From an uncultured Lachnospiraceae bacterium (GTDB lineage: Bacteria > Bacillota > Clostridia > Lachnospirales > Lachnospiraceae): a DNA stretch of 55,451 bases. The stretch is from contig CAJTWA010000031.1 of the NCBI GenBank assembly GCA_910580195.1, positions 1-55,451 on the forward strand, given 5' to 3'. Below are positions 25,028-34,393 of the stretch, piece after piece. The notes below the pieces were generated by a model. It did no database searches. It saw nothing but the letters and a program-made list of their open reading frames with translations, and had not been told where the DNA came from. Made by a program: the position numbers and the translations under genes. Each line of letters starts with the position of its first letter. The first letter of the stretch is position 1.

Positions 25028-26092
25028 GTGGAACTTGTAGCTATATTAGATGATAACGTTAAAAATATTGAAGGGTACCGGCGGATGCTGGAGGCTTCCC
25101 GGGAAGAGATAGAATACCGGTTTTTCCAGCGGCCGGAGGATGTGGTGCGGTTTGTGGGGAATAACCCGGTAGCAGTGCTGGTAAGCGAGCTTGAGATGCC
25201 CCATATGTCAGGGAAAGAACTGTTTGACGTGGTAGGGATGGCATCCCCTTCCACTGTCAGGATAGGCATGGCGGAGGCAGGCGATATTGCAAGGACCTTG
25301 GAGATTTTTAACCAGGCATGGATGTACCGGCTGATTTTAAAGCCGTTTTTCCTGCCGGAGGACTTGGTAGGGCCAATCAAAGAAGGGCTTGCTCGTTACC
25401 GGGAGGTGCAGGAGGAAGAGAAGCGGAGGCAGGGGACAGCTAAGAAGCTTGCGGAAGAAAACCGCAGGATGGAGGCGGTTTTGGCACAGCTGGCGCGGAA
25501 AAAGCGGCGGCATGTGGGGATTTATAACGTAGCCCTTGGCATTGTCCGCGGCAACCTGAGCACGGAAACCAGCGGCCTTGGCCCAGAGTCAGCCAGCACC
25601 ATGGAAGAACTGTGCAAGGAATTGACGGAGGATTTCATGCGCTGCTATATGTATGAAAATTATGGGTTCTTGCATTATAAAAAGGCAGTGCAGGAGCGGT
25701 TCCACCATCCAGGATCCGGGTGTATTTTGCAGGTGAAAAATAAAACAGGCCATGAAATCCCAGAGGAATTAATGCCAAAGATTGCCTTTGGGATGTTTTT
25801 GGGCGGCACTTTGTGCCAGAAGTTATTTGTGTCCTACCATCTGGCTATGCTTGTGGAGCAGGAGGGAAGGAATTATTTGCTCCGGATATTCTGCCAATAC
25901 CCAGAGAAAGGGAATGTCTACCGGTCGAAGGATGTAAAAGCCCGCAGGCTGGTAGTAAATATGGTGAAGGAAATCGCCCGGGATCTTTCCGTGCATATGG
26001 CGCTTGGGACGAAAAACCGGGAGTTTGCAATGAAGCTGTATTTTGGAAAGGAGGAGGAATACCATGAACGCAATCATCATGGGCCTCTATGA
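25028..26092 (+). CDS. Pseudo-receiver (response-regulator-like) protein coupled to the V-ATPase operon
   Basis: The 354-residue protein has an N-terminal CheY-like fold. The acidic pair D8-D9 is present, and Lys105 (LILKPF) matches the conserved lysine. The phospho-acceptor position (LVSELEMP, residue 54) is Glu instead of Asp, which may mimic a permanently phosphorylated state. A coiled-coil region (about 125-160) and an unrecognised C-terminal domain of about 190 residues follow, with no DNA-binding helix-turn-helix. GTG 25028 follows GGGAGGA. Its end overlaps the first V-ATPase gene by 29 bases, indicating translational coupling. A role in tuning or assembling the ATPase is inference. Confidence 0.75.
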   Translation: MELVAILDDNVKNIEGYRRMLEASREEIEYRFFQRPEDVVRFVGNNPVAVLVSELEMPHMSGKELFDVVGMASPSTVRIGMAEAGDIARTLEIFNQAWMYRLILKPFFLPEDLVGPIKEGLARYREVQEEEKRRQGTAKKLAEENRRMEAVLAQLARKKRRHVGIYNVALGIVRGNLSTETSGLGPESASTMEELCKELTEDFMRCYMYENYGFLHYKKAVQERFHHPGSGCILQVKNKTGHEIPEELMPKIAFGMFLGGTLCQKLFVSYHLAMLVEQEGRNYLLRIFCQYPEKGNVYRSKDVKARRLVVNMVKEIARDLSVHMALGTKNREFAMKLYFGKEEEYHERNHHGPL

Positions 26093-26375
26093 AATAGAAG
26101 AACAGGCCGGGAAGCTCATGGAAGAAGCCGCCGCGCGCCGTGAGGAACTGTTAGAAGAAAACCGGAAAAAAATGGAAGACTCTGCCTTGGAATTAGAGCA
26201 GGAGATGGAAGGCCGGCTGTCTATCTTGAAGACCCAGCTGAAAGAGCAGACAGAAGAGGAAATCCGCCAGCTTGTGGAGAAAAACCAAGGGCAGGTTGCC
26301 CTCCTGAATGAAACGTATGGGGAACATTTGGAAGAGGTTGCCCAGAAGATTGTTGGGAAGATCACAGAGGTGTAG
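26064..26375 (+). CDS. V-type ATPase subunit G/H (stalk)
   Basis: The 103-residue, highly charged protein is one long alpha helix with heptad character (EEQAGKLMEEAAARREELLEEN...). It fits the peripheral-stalk G/H subunit (NtpF-like) that pairs with subunit E. Start ATG 26064 follows GGAGGAGG, inside the 3' end of the pseudo-receiver gene. First structural gene of the ATPase operon. Confidence 0.8.
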   Translation: MNAIIMGLYEIEEQAGKLMEEAAARREELLEENRKKMEDSALELEQEMEGRLSILKTQLKEQTEEEIRQLVEKNQGQVALLNETYGEHLEEVAQKIVGKITEV

Positions 26376-26377
26376 CC

Positions 26378-27205
26378 ATGGCAGGAGAATTGCTTACGTA
26401 CAGCGGGCTGGTTACCAAGACAAGGGCAATGCGCAGCCGGCTGCTGAAACAAGAGGATTTTGAGCGGATTACCGAATTCCAGACCGTGGAAGAAACCATC
26501 GGGTTCCTGCGGGAGCAGGAAAGCTATGGGAAGATTTACGGCGGCCGGGAAGAGATCCGGCACCGGGGCCAGGTGGAAGAGCTGATACACAATTCCATCC
26601 TTGAGGATTACCGGAAGCTGTACTTATTCGGGAACGGGCAGCAGCGGAAAGCCATGGAGCTGTACCATGCCCAGCTCCAATATGGGGATTCTGTCCCAAG
26701 GGTAGAAATTTCCTATTTTACAGATGTCTGGAAACAGATTGGGAAATTTTCCGGCAGCCAGATGAAAGAGGTGCTCCGTGAAGTGTTCGGGACCCAAATC
26801 GACTGGCTGAACATTATGTGGATGTACCGGGGCAAGCGGTTTTTTGGCCAAAAGCCGGGGGAACTGGCGAAGATGCTGATCCCGGTCCATTATAAGCTGA
26901 AACGGCGGGAATTGGAACAGCTTCTGGAAACAGGGCAGACGGGGGAATTCTGCAAGGTATTGGCGCTTACCGCGTATTTTAAGGGGCGGGAGGCATTGGT
27001 GGACATGCAGGACGAGGTTTCCTACCATAGGGTGATGGGGAACATGTACCAGCGGCTTTGCCAGAAATACCCGGCCTCCATGGCCCCGGTATTCTGCTAT
27101 TTTTATGAAAAAGAGCAGGAGATTGAGCACTTAACGGCTGCCTTGGAGGGCATACGCTACCAAGTCCCGGCACGGGAAATCCGCAAGCTGATTTTAAATA
27201 GTTAA
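26378..27205 (+). CDS. ntpC: V-type ATPase subunit C (central, V0D/AC39 family)
   Basis: The 275-residue protein has the TYSGLVTKTRAM start and repeated helical layout of V0D/AC39 subunits. These sit as a socket between the rotor shaft (D/F) and the membrane ring (K). It begins two bases after the stop of the G/H gene. Length is slightly short of the family's usual 320-350 residues, but both ends look intact. Confidence 0.88.
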   Translation: MAGELLTYSGLVTKTRAMRSRLLKQEDFERITEFQTVEETIGFLREQESYGKIYGGREEIRHRGQVEELIHNSILEDYRKLYLFGNGQQRKAMELYHAQLQYGDSVPRVEISYFTDVWKQIGKFSGSQMKEVLREVFGTQIDWLNIMWMYRGKRFFGQKPGELAKMLIPVHYKLKRRELEQLLETGQTGEFCKVLALTAYFKGREALVDMQDEVSYHRVMGNMYQRLCQKYPASMAPVFCYFYEKEQEIEHLTAALEGIRYQVPAREIRKLILNS

Positions 27206-27222
27206 GGAACGGAGGGAACGCT

Positions 27223-29130
27223 TTGGTTGAGAAAATGAAGCTGTTGCATATTACCGGGCCAAAATATGACATTGACCGGGTGGTGAAGCTGTATTTGGGC
27301 AAATACGACATCCACTTTGAAAATGCAATGACTAGCCTGAACAATTTAAAAAATGTACGCCCTTTTGTGGAAACAAACCTGTATAAGGAAACGGCCCAGA
27401 AGGGGGAAGAGCTAAAGGAGTACTTAGAGCCCTTACATAAGACGGACCTTGAAGTAACGCAGGAGCAGGCGCAGGAAATTATCCTTGGGGCCTACGGGCA
27501 GCTAGAGGAGGTACTAAAGAAGAAGGAAGGGCTCAGCGGGGAAATCCGCCGGACGAAGGAATGGATGGCCCAGACAGCCCCGTTTATCGGGCTGGATTTT
27601 GAATTATGCAAGCTGAGGGATTTCCATTTTATTGATTACCGGTTCGGGCGGATTAAAGTGGAAAATTTCCATAAGATGGAGCAATATTTGTACCACAACC
27701 CCTACACGCTGTTTTACGAATGCAACAATGACAGCGAGTATGTATGGGGGGTCTATTTCGTGCCCCATACCCATCTGGAACGGGTGGAGGCCGTATATTC
27801 CTCCTTCCAGTTTGAGGAAATCCAAATCCCGGACGATTTGGAGGATACCCCCAAACAGGCATTTGCACGGGCGGAAAAGCTTTTGCGGGAGCAGGAACAG
27901 AAGTTAGAAGGGCTTAAGATGCAAGCGGCCGATCTGGTAAAGTCCAAGGAGCAGGAAATCCTTGCAGCCTGCGACTGCCTAGACAGCTATTGCAGCAACT
28001 TTGAAATCCGCAAATTCGCGGCGTGCACCAATACCCTCAACGAGGGGGAGGAACGCTACATCCTGTATGGATGGATGGCAAATAAGGACGCGGAAAAACT
28101 GCAGCGGGAAATTGCCATGGATGAGAAAATCAACTGCGTGGAGGAGGAGCCCGGGGACGACTTGGGCAGCAAGCCCCCGACGAAGCTGAAAAACCCCAAA
28201 ATCTTAAAGCCTTTTGAGATGTTTGTGGAAATGTACGGCCTTCCCGGCTATAACGAGATGGACCCAACCTTGTTCATAGCCCTTACTTATACCTTTATGT
28301 TCGGCGTCATGTTCGGCGACGTGGGGCAGGGGGCATGCCTTGTCTTAGGCGGCGCGCTCCTGTATAAAATAAAAGGGATGCGCCTTGCAGGGATTGTTGC
28401 AGTGGGGGGCATCTGGTCGGTAATTTTCGGGTTCCTCTATGGCAGCTTTTTCGGGTTTGAGGAAACCATCCCGGCCTTGTGGATGAAGCCTATGGACAAT
28501 ATTATGACGACGCTGATGTTAGCCATTGGCTTTGGCGCAGGGCTGATCCTCTTAGCTATGGCCCTTAACATGGTAAATGCAGTCCGTGCCAAGGAATACG
28601 GAAGGCTGCTTTTTAACCAGAGCGGCTTGGCGGGGCTTATCTGCTATGGCTTCGTAGTAGCCTGCGCACTGCTGTTTGTGACGGGGCACGCTTTGCCGGC
28701 TACGGCGCTGATTGGGGCCATGGTAGGGATTCCCTTGGTTGCCATTTTGCTCAAAGAGCCCCTGGCCCATCTGGTGGAGAAAAAAGGCCATCTGTTCCCG
28801 GAAGGCAGCAAGGTAATGTTTTTCGTGGAGGCATTGGTGGAAGGGTTTGACGTGGTGCTAAGTTATGCCACCAACACGATTTCCTTTGTGCGCGTGGGGG
28901 CATTTGCACTGAGCCACGCAGGCATGATGGGGGTTGTCATGACCCTTGCCGGGCTGGAGCGGGGCAACCCCAACTGGGTGGTTATTATCTTGGGGAACGC
29001 CTTGGTAGCCGGGCTGGAAGGGCTGGTAGTAGGGATTCAGGTATTGCGCCTTGAGTACTATGAAATGTTCAGCCGTTTTTACACAGGAAATGGGAAACCT
29101 TTTGTTTCATTTAAAAATAGGAATCAGTAG
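27223..29130 (+). CDS. ntpI: V-type ATPase subunit I (membrane stator)
   Basis: The 635-residue protein has a soluble coiled-coil N-terminal half (about 1-320) and a membrane half with about seven helices. The conserved segment FVEALVEGFDVVLSYATNTISFVRVGAF contains the essential Arg that faces the ring's glutamate. It forms the ion half-channels and anchors the stators. I accept the TTG start at 27223 because GGAGGG lies six bases upstream, whereas the next ATG (27235) is too far from it. TTG starts are rarer and may limit expression relative to neighbours. Confidence 0.93.
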   Translation: MVEKMKLLHITGPKYDIDRVVKLYLGKYDIHFENAMTSLNNLKNVRPFVETNLYKETAQKGEELKEYLEPLHKTDLEVTQEQAQEIILGAYGQLEEVLKKKEGLSGEIRRTKEWMAQTAPFIGLDFELCKLRDFHFIDYRFGRIKVENFHKMEQYLYHNPYTLFYECNNDSEYVWGVYFVPHTHLERVEAVYSSFQFEEIQIPDDLEDTPKQAFARAEKLLREQEQKLEGLKMQAADLVKSKEQEILAACDCLDSYCSNFEIRKFAACTNTLNEGEERYILYGWMANKDAEKLQREIAMDEKINCVEEEPGDDLGSKPPTKLKNPKILKPFEMFVEMYGLPGYNEMDPTLFIALTYTFMFGVMFGDVGQGACLVLGGALLYKIKGMRLAGIVAVGGIWSVIFGFLYGSFFGFEETIPALWMKPMDNIMTTLMLAIGFGAGLILLAMALNMVNAVRAKEYGRLLFNQSGLAGLICYGFVVACALLFVTGHALPATALIGAMVGIPLVAILLKEPLAHLVEKKGHLFPEGSKVMFFVEALVEGFDVVLSYATNTISFVRVGAFALSHAGMMGVVMTLAGLERGNPNWVVIILGNALVAGLEGLVVGIQVLRLEYYEMFSRFYTGNGKPFVSFKNRNQ

Positions 29131-29142
29131 GAGGAATGGAAA

Positions 29143-29565
29143 ATGGTAACAAAAATGATATTAGTGGTAATTTTACTTTGCAGCATGATTATCCCAGTGG
29201 GCGGTTTCTTGTTAAGCAAGCGGAAAGAAGGGGGCTTTAAGGCCGCATTGGCAAGCAACCTGTTTTTCTTCTTCGGCACGGTATTGGTGGCGGATATCCT
29301 CTTGTTCAGCGGGAATGTACAGGCGGCAGGGGAGGCGGCAGAAGCTGCGGCTTCTAACGTAGAAGGCTGGCGTTACCTTGCAGCGGCCCTGTCTACTGGG
29401 CTTTCCTGTATCGGCGCGGGCATTGCAGTAGCAAGCGCGGCAAGCGCAGCCCTCGGGGCCTTGAGCGAGGATTCCAGCATTATGGGTAAGGCGCTGATTT
29501 TCGTGGCATTGGCAGAATCCATTGCATTGTACGGGCTTTTGATTTCCTTCTCTATTTTAGGGTAG
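29143..29565 (+). CDS. ntpK: V-type ATPase subunit K (proteolipid ring)
   Basis: The 140-residue, extremely hydrophobic protein has four predicted helices (about 4-24, 35-57, 78-103 and 113-137). The ion-carrying Glu is in the last one (VALAESIALYGLL, about residue 125), followed by Ser and Tyr as in several Na+-binding rings. I see no matching Gln in the other helices, so Na+ versus H+ specificity is unclear. The protein is a double-hairpin fusion with one carboxylate, as in V-type rings. Confidence 0.9.
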   Translation: MVTKMILVVILLCSMIIPVGGFLLSKRKEGGFKAALASNLFFFFGTVLVADILLFSGNVQAAGEAAEAAASNVEGWRYLAAALSTGLSCIGAGIAVASAASAALGALSEDSSIMGKALIFVALAESIALYGLLISFSILG

Positions 29566-29586
29566 CCGTTCATTTAGGAGGCAGTT

Positions 29587-29895
29587 ATGAAAATGTACCT
29601 CATCAGTGACAATAAAGATACTTATACAGGCATGCGCCTTGCAGGCGTGGAAGGCGTCGTGGTCCATGAGCGCCAAGAACTGAAAGACGCGCTGGATGCA
29701 GTATTCCAAGACAAAGAAGTCGGGATTGTGCTGCTGACGGAAAAGTTCGGCAGGGAGTTCCCGGATTTGGTTGACGACGTGAAGCTGAACCGGCGGCTGC
29801 CCCTTCTGATTGAGATTCCGGACCGCCATGGGACTGGCCGGAAAGAAAATTTCATTACGGATTATGTCAGCGAAGCCATTGGGCTGAAACTTTAA
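29587..29895 (+). CDS. ntpG: V-type ATPase subunit F
   Basis: The 102-residue Rossmann-like small subunit (MYLISDNKDTYTGMRLAGVEG...GIVLLTEKF...PLLIEIPDRHG) binds subunit D in the central rotor shaft. GGAGGC precedes ATG 29587. The family match is good. The symbol follows Enterococcus naming, where NtpG corresponds to subunit F. Confidence 0.88.
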   Translation: MKMYLISDNKDTYTGMRLAGVEGVVVHERQELKDALDAVFQDKEVGIVLLTEKFGREFPDLVDDVKLNRRLPLLIEIPDRHGTGRKENFITDYVSEAIGLKL

Positions 29896-30045
29896 CTGCA
29901 TGGATAGGCAGGGAAGGCCACTGCATGGCGGCTGGCGTATGCCAAGATCCATTTAGCCAGAGTTTTCGCTAGGTGGACAGGCAGGGAAGTTACATAGCAG
30001 GCTGTGGGCATTTTCCCTGCAAAAAGCAGGACAGGAGGGAACAGG
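29896..30045 (+). other. Intra-operon spacer with imperfect direct repeat
   Basis: This 150-base gap between subunits F and E is unusually long for the operon. It holds two imperfect copies of GGA.AGGCAGGGAA, 73 bases apart (29901 and 29974). No gene is seen. Confidence 0.5.
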
Positions 30046-30606
30046 ATGCAGATAAAGGAAAAACTGGAGGTGTTCCAGAAGTTTACCATTGACGTGGCAA
30101 ACAGCGAAAGCGAAGCCCTAATCAGGGAATATCAGGAATCTTGCGAAAAGGAGCTGGAAGAGTTCCAGAATTATAAGCAGACAGAAATGGAGCACAAGTT
30201 CCAGATCGAAGAAACCAAAATCCGCAGGCAGATGCGGCGGAAGGTGTCCGAGGAATCCGTCCGCCAGAAACGGCTGCTGGATAACTGCAAGAAAGAGTGG
30301 AAGGGGAAAGTCATGGAACAAGTGCGCCTTCTGCTGGAAGAATACCAAAAATCAGGCCAGTACCTAGAATATCTGGCCGCCAAAATCAAGATGGCAAAAG
30401 AGGTAGCCGGGACGGAAGATGTCACAATCTATATCAACCCCACGGATGCAGGGAAAAAGGAAGAATTGGAACACCGCACAGGCGCGGCGCTTACCGTAAG
30501 CGCCATGGATTTTGGCGGGGGGATCCGGGCTGTCATCCGCTCTAGGAATATTTTAATTGATGAATCCTTTGTGACGAAGTTAGAGCAGGAGGAAACGTAC
30601 CTATGA
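30046..30606 (+). CDS. ntpE: V-type ATPase subunit E
   Basis: The 186-residue stalk subunit has a long charged N-terminal helix and a compact C-terminal domain that binds A/B (EDVTIYINPTDAGKKEEL...GGGIRAVIRSRNILID). It pairs with the G/H helix to form the peripheral stalk. ATG 30046 follows AGGAGGGAACAGG. Its stop overlaps the ntpA start (ATGA at 30603). Confidence 0.9.
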   Translation: MQIKEKLEVFQKFTIDVANSESEALIREYQESCEKELEEFQNYKQTEMEHKFQIEETKIRRQMRRKVSEESVRQKRLLDNCKKEWKGKVMEQVRLLLEEYQKSGQYLEYLAAKIKMAKEVAGTEDVTIYINPTDAGKKEELEHRTGAALTVSAMDFGGGIRAVIRSRNILIDESFVTKLEQEETYL

Positions 30607-32369
30607 ATGTGACAGGCAACATATATGGAATCAACGGGCCGATTATCACCATCAAGGGCAACTTGGGCTTTAAGATGTCCGAGATGGTCTATGTGGGGGA
30701 ACACCGCTTGGTAGGGGAAGTCATCGGCCTGACCAAGGAGCAGACGACCATCCAGGTCTTTGAGGAAACCACAGGCCTTAGGCCCGGGGAGCAGGTGGAA
30801 GGGGCTGGGCGCGCCCTCTGCGTGACCCTTGCGCCGGGGATTATCACAAATATTTTTGATGGGATTGAGCGGCCCTTGCAATTAATCGGGCAGCAGTCCG
30901 GGGCGTATATCCCAAGGGGCGTCAACGTGGACTTGCTGGACCGGGAGAAAAAGTGGGAAACGAGGATTACGGTAAAAGCAGGGGACATGGTAACAGGCGG
31001 CACGGTGATTGCCGAGGTGCCGGAAACCCCTGCCATCCTCCACAAAGTCATGGCGCCCCCAGATGTGGAAGGGACAATTGTGCGCACTGTGCAGGACGGC
31101 GCTTATACGATTGAAGAGCCGCTGGCCGTTGTCCGCACCCAATCCGGGGAAGAAAAAGAGCTCCGGATGGCTCAGCAGTGGCCTATCCGCATCCCAAGGC
31201 CAATCCAGAAACGCTACCCGGCAGACCGGCTTTTAGTGACAGGCCAGCGTATCCTAGATACGTTATTTCCCATTGCAAAAGGCGGCACGGCAGCCATCCC
31301 GGGCGGGTTCGGGACAGGCAAGACCATGACCCAGCACCAGCTTGCCAAGTGGTCTGACGCAGACATTATTATTTACATTGGCTGCGGGGAGCGGGGGAAT
31401 GAGATGACGAACGTATTGGAGGAATTTTCCCAGTTGGTAGACCCTAAGACCGGGAACCTCCTGATGGACCGGACCACCTTGATTGCCAATACCTCGAATA
31501 TGCCGGTGGCAGCCCGCGAGGCGAGCATTTACACAGGGCTGACTTTGGCGGAATATTACCGGGACATGGGATACCATGTGGCAATTATGGCAGACTCCAC
31601 CTCCCGGTGGGCAGAGGCCTTGCGGGAGCTTTCCGGCCGTCTGGAGGAAATGCCCGCAGAGGAAGGGTTCCCTGCTTACTTAGCCAGCCGCCTGTCTGCT
31701 TTTTACGAGCGCGCCGGGTATGTGGAGAACTTAAACGGCACCGACGGGAGCGTCACCATTATCGGGGCGGTTTCCCCGCAGGGGGGCGATTTTTCCGAGC
31801 CCGTGACCCAGAATACGAAACGTTTCGTCCGCTGTTTCCTTGCGCTGGATAAGTCCTTGGCTTATGCAAGGCATTACCCGGCCATCAACTGGCTCACCAG
31901 CTACACAGAGTACTTAAACGACTTGGAGGACTGGTACGCAGCCAACGTGGGGGCGGATTACATCCCCTGCCGGAATGAGCTTTTGAATATCCTGACGACG
32001 GAAAGCCGGCTGAATGAGATTGTAAAATTAATCGGGAGCGACGTGCTCCCTGACGACCAGAAGCTGATTTTGGAAATTGCTAGGGTAATCCGGCTTGGGT
32101 TTTTGCAGCAGAATGCATTCCATGCAGAGGACACCTTCGTCCCATTGGAAAAGCAGCTGAAAATGATGAAAGTGATCCTCTACCTTTACGAGAGGTGCAA
32201 GGAACTGGTAGAAATGGGGATGCCCATGGCGCTGCTTCGGGAAAACAGGATTTTTGAAAAAATCATTGCCATCAAATACGACGTGGCAAATAAGGACCTG
32301 CAGAAATTTGAGGAATACTGGCAGATGATAGATGAATTCTACCACGGCCTTTTAGAAACCAATGCATAG
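30603..32369 (+). CDS. ntpA: V-type ATPase catalytic subunit A
   Basis: The 588-residue catalytic subunit has the Walker A P-loop GGFGTGKTM (near residue 234), a Walker B region (VAIMADSTSRWAEALRE) and the A-subunit-specific non-homologous insertion (about residues 110-190). It hydrolyses or synthesises ATP at A/B interfaces. Its ATG overlaps the stop of ntpE and it is followed by ntpB. Confidence 0.97.
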   Translation: MNVTGNIYGINGPIITIKGNLGFKMSEMVYVGEHRLVGEVIGLTKEQTTIQVFEETTGLRPGEQVEGAGRALCVTLAPGIITNIFDGIERPLQLIGQQSGAYIPRGVNVDLLDREKKWETRITVKAGDMVTGGTVIAEVPETPAILHKVMAPPDVEGTIVRTVQDGAYTIEEPLAVVRTQSGEEKELRMAQQWPIRIPRPIQKRYPADRLLVTGQRILDTLFPIAKGGTAAIPGGFGTGKTMTQHQLAKWSDADIIIYIGCGERGNEMTNVLEEFSQLVDPKTGNLLMDRTTLIANTSNMPVAAREASIYTGLTLAEYYRDMGYHVAIMADSTSRWAEALRELSGRLEEMPAEEGFPAYLASRLSAFYERAGYVENLNGTDGSVTIIGAVSPQGGDFSEPVTQNTKRFVRCFLALDKSLAYARHYPAINWLTSYTEYLNDLEDWYAANVGADYIPCRNELLNILTTESRLNEIVKLIGSDVLPDDQKLILEIARVIRLGFLQQNAFHAEDTFVPLEKQLKMMKVILYLYERCKELVEMGMPMALLRENRIFEKIIAIKYDVANKDLQKFEEYWQMIDEFYHGLLETNA

Positions 32370-32379
32370 GAGGGTGGAT

Positions 32380-33747
32380 ATGTCAATTGAATATTTAGGC
32401 TTAAGTGAGATTAACGGCCCTTTGATTGTGCTGGAAGGGGTAAAGAATGCCTTTTTTGAGGAAATGGTAGAGTTCGTGGTAGAAGGCGGACGGCGCAAAA
32501 AGGGAAGGATTATCGCAGTGGACGAGGACAAGGCAGTCATCCAAGTCTTTGACAACACCGATGAGATGTCCTTGAAAAATACCCACACAAGGCTCAGCGG
32601 CCATCCCATGGAAATCGGCCTCTCCCTTGATATTTTAGGGCGTACCTTTAACGGGCTGGGGGAGCCAATCGACGGCCTTGGGAACATCAAGCCGGAAGTG
32701 ACGCTAGACGTCAACGGCCTGCCCTTAAACCCCTGCGTCCGGGAATACCCAAGGAATTATATCCAGACCGGGATTTCCGCCATTGACTGCCTGACAACCT
32801 TAATCCGGGGGCAGAAGCTGCCGATTTTTTCCGGCAACGGCCTGCCCCACGACCAGCTTGCCGCCCAGATTGTGGAGCAGGCGTCCTTAGGGGAAGGCTC
32901 TGACGAGGAATTTGGCATTGTGTTTGCAGCCATGGGGGTAAAATACGACGTGGCAGAGTTTTTCCGCCGGAAATTTGAGGACAGCGGCGTAAGCTCCCAT
33001 GTAACCATGTTCTTAAACCTTTCCAACGACCCGGTGGCAGAACGGCTGATTACCCCGAAAGTGGCGCTGACTGCCGCAGAATACCTTGCTTTTGAGAAGG
33101 GTATGCATATTTTGGCAATTTTAACGGATATGACTTCCTATGCGGAGGCCATGCGGGAGGTGTCGGCCTCCAAGGGCGAAATCCCCAGCCGGAAGGGCTA
33201 TCCGGGATATCTCTACAGCGAGCTGGCTACCCTGTATGAGCGTGCCGGGATTGTACGGGGCAGGAAAGGGAGCGTGACGCAAATCCCAATCCTTACCATG
33301 CCCAACGACGACATTACCCACCCAATCCCAGACTTGACCGGGTATATCACGGAAGGCCAGATTGTGCTGGAACGTTCCCTGCACCAGAAGAACGTCTATC
33401 CCCCCATCAATGTGCTGCCCTCCCTGTCCCGTTTAATGAAGGACGGCATCGGCGCGGAGTACACAAGGGAGGACCATCAGGACGTGGCAAACCAGCTCTT
33501 TTCCTCCTATGCCCGGGTGGGGGAGGCAAGGGACCTAGCAAGCGTCATCGGAGAGGACGAGCTTTCTGAAACCGACAAGAAGTACCTGAAGTTCGGGGTG
33601 CAGTTCGAGCAGGAATTTGTCGCCCAAGGGGACAGCGAGAACCGTACGATAGAGGAAACCTTAGATATCGGCTGGCGGCTTTTGCACATCCTGCCCAAAG
33701 AGGAATTAGACCGGATTGACACGAAGATTTTAGAGAAGCATTGGTAA
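32380..33747 (+). CDS. ntpB: V-type ATPase regulatory subunit B
   Basis: The 455-residue non-catalytic nucleotide-binding subunit alternates with A in the hexamer. As expected, the P-loop is degenerate (PIFSGNGLPHDQLAAQI). ATG 32380 is preferred over an in-frame ATG at 32362, because AGGAGGG sits just before it and the protein then begins at the family-typical MSIEYLGLSEI. Confidence 0.96.
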   Translation: MSIEYLGLSEINGPLIVLEGVKNAFFEEMVEFVVEGGRRKKGRIIAVDEDKAVIQVFDNTDEMSLKNTHTRLSGHPMEIGLSLDILGRTFNGLGEPIDGLGNIKPEVTLDVNGLPLNPCVREYPRNYIQTGISAIDCLTTLIRGQKLPIFSGNGLPHDQLAAQIVEQASLGEGSDEEFGIVFAAMGVKYDVAEFFRRKFEDSGVSSHVTMFLNLSNDPVAERLITPKVALTAAEYLAFEKGMHILAILTDMTSYAEAMREVSASKGEIPSRKGYPGYLYSELATLYERAGIVRGRKGSVTQIPILTMPNDDITHPIPDLTGYITEGQIVLERSLHQKNVYPPINVLPSLSRLMKDGIGAEYTREDHQDVANQLFSSYARVGEARDLASVIGEDELSETDKKYLKFGVQFEQEFVAQGDSENRTIEETLDIGWRLLHILPKEELDRIDTKILEKHW

Positions 33748-33771
33748 AATTAGCAAAAAAGGGGTGAGTAA

Positions 33772-34389
33772 ATGGATCCAAATACATTTCCAACAAAAGG
33801 CAATTTAATGCTTGCCAAGAATTCCCTTGCCCTGTCCCGTCAGGGCTATGAGCTGATGGACAAGAAGCGCAATATCTTAATCCGGGAACTGATGGACTTA
33901 ATTGAGCAGGCAACGGACATCCAGCGGGAAATTGACGTGACTTTCACCAGTGCCTACCAAGCCCTCCAGAAAGCAAATATCCAAATGGGCATCCATGAGG
34001 TAGAAGCCTTAAGTTTAAGCGTCCCGGTGGAGAATTCCATTTCCATCAAACGCCGCAGCGTCATGGGCACGGAAATCCCCAAGGTGGAATACAGCCAGCA
34101 GGAATTAAAGCCTGCTTACCCCTTTTACGGCACGAAAATGTCCTTGGATGAAGCCTGCGAGAAGTTCCAGAAGGTGAAGGAGCTGGCAATCCGCCTTGCC
34201 CAGATTGAAACCAGCGCCTACCGCCTTGCCTACAATATCAAAAAGACCCAGAAACGGGCCAATGCCCTGCAGAATATCACCATCCCGAAATATGAAATGC
34301 TGACAAAGAGCATCCAAAGCGCGCTGGAGGAAAAGGAGCGGGAGGAATTCACAAGGCTTAAGGTGATAAAGAAAATGAAAGGAAAATGA
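33772..34389 (+). CDS. ntpD: V-type ATPase subunit D (rotor shaft)
   Basis: The 205-residue coiled-coil shaft subunit (FPTKGNLMLAKNSLALSRQGYELMDKKRN..., C-terminal KKTQKRANALQNITIPKYE) turns inside the A3B3 head and binds subunit F. It is the last ATPase gene, and moxR begins four bases after its stop, so the moxR-type gene may be read from the same transcript. Confidence 0.95.
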   Translation: MDPNTFPTKGNLMLAKNSLALSRQGYELMDKKRNILIRELMDLIEQATDIQREIDVTFTSAYQALQKANIQMGIHEVEALSLSVPVENSISIKRRSVMGTEIPKVEYSQQELKPAYPFYGTKMSLDEACEKFQKVKELAIRLAQIETSAYRLAYNIKKTQKRANALQNITIPKYEMLTKSIQSALEEKEREEFTRLKVIKKMKGK

Positions 34390-34393
34390 TTGG

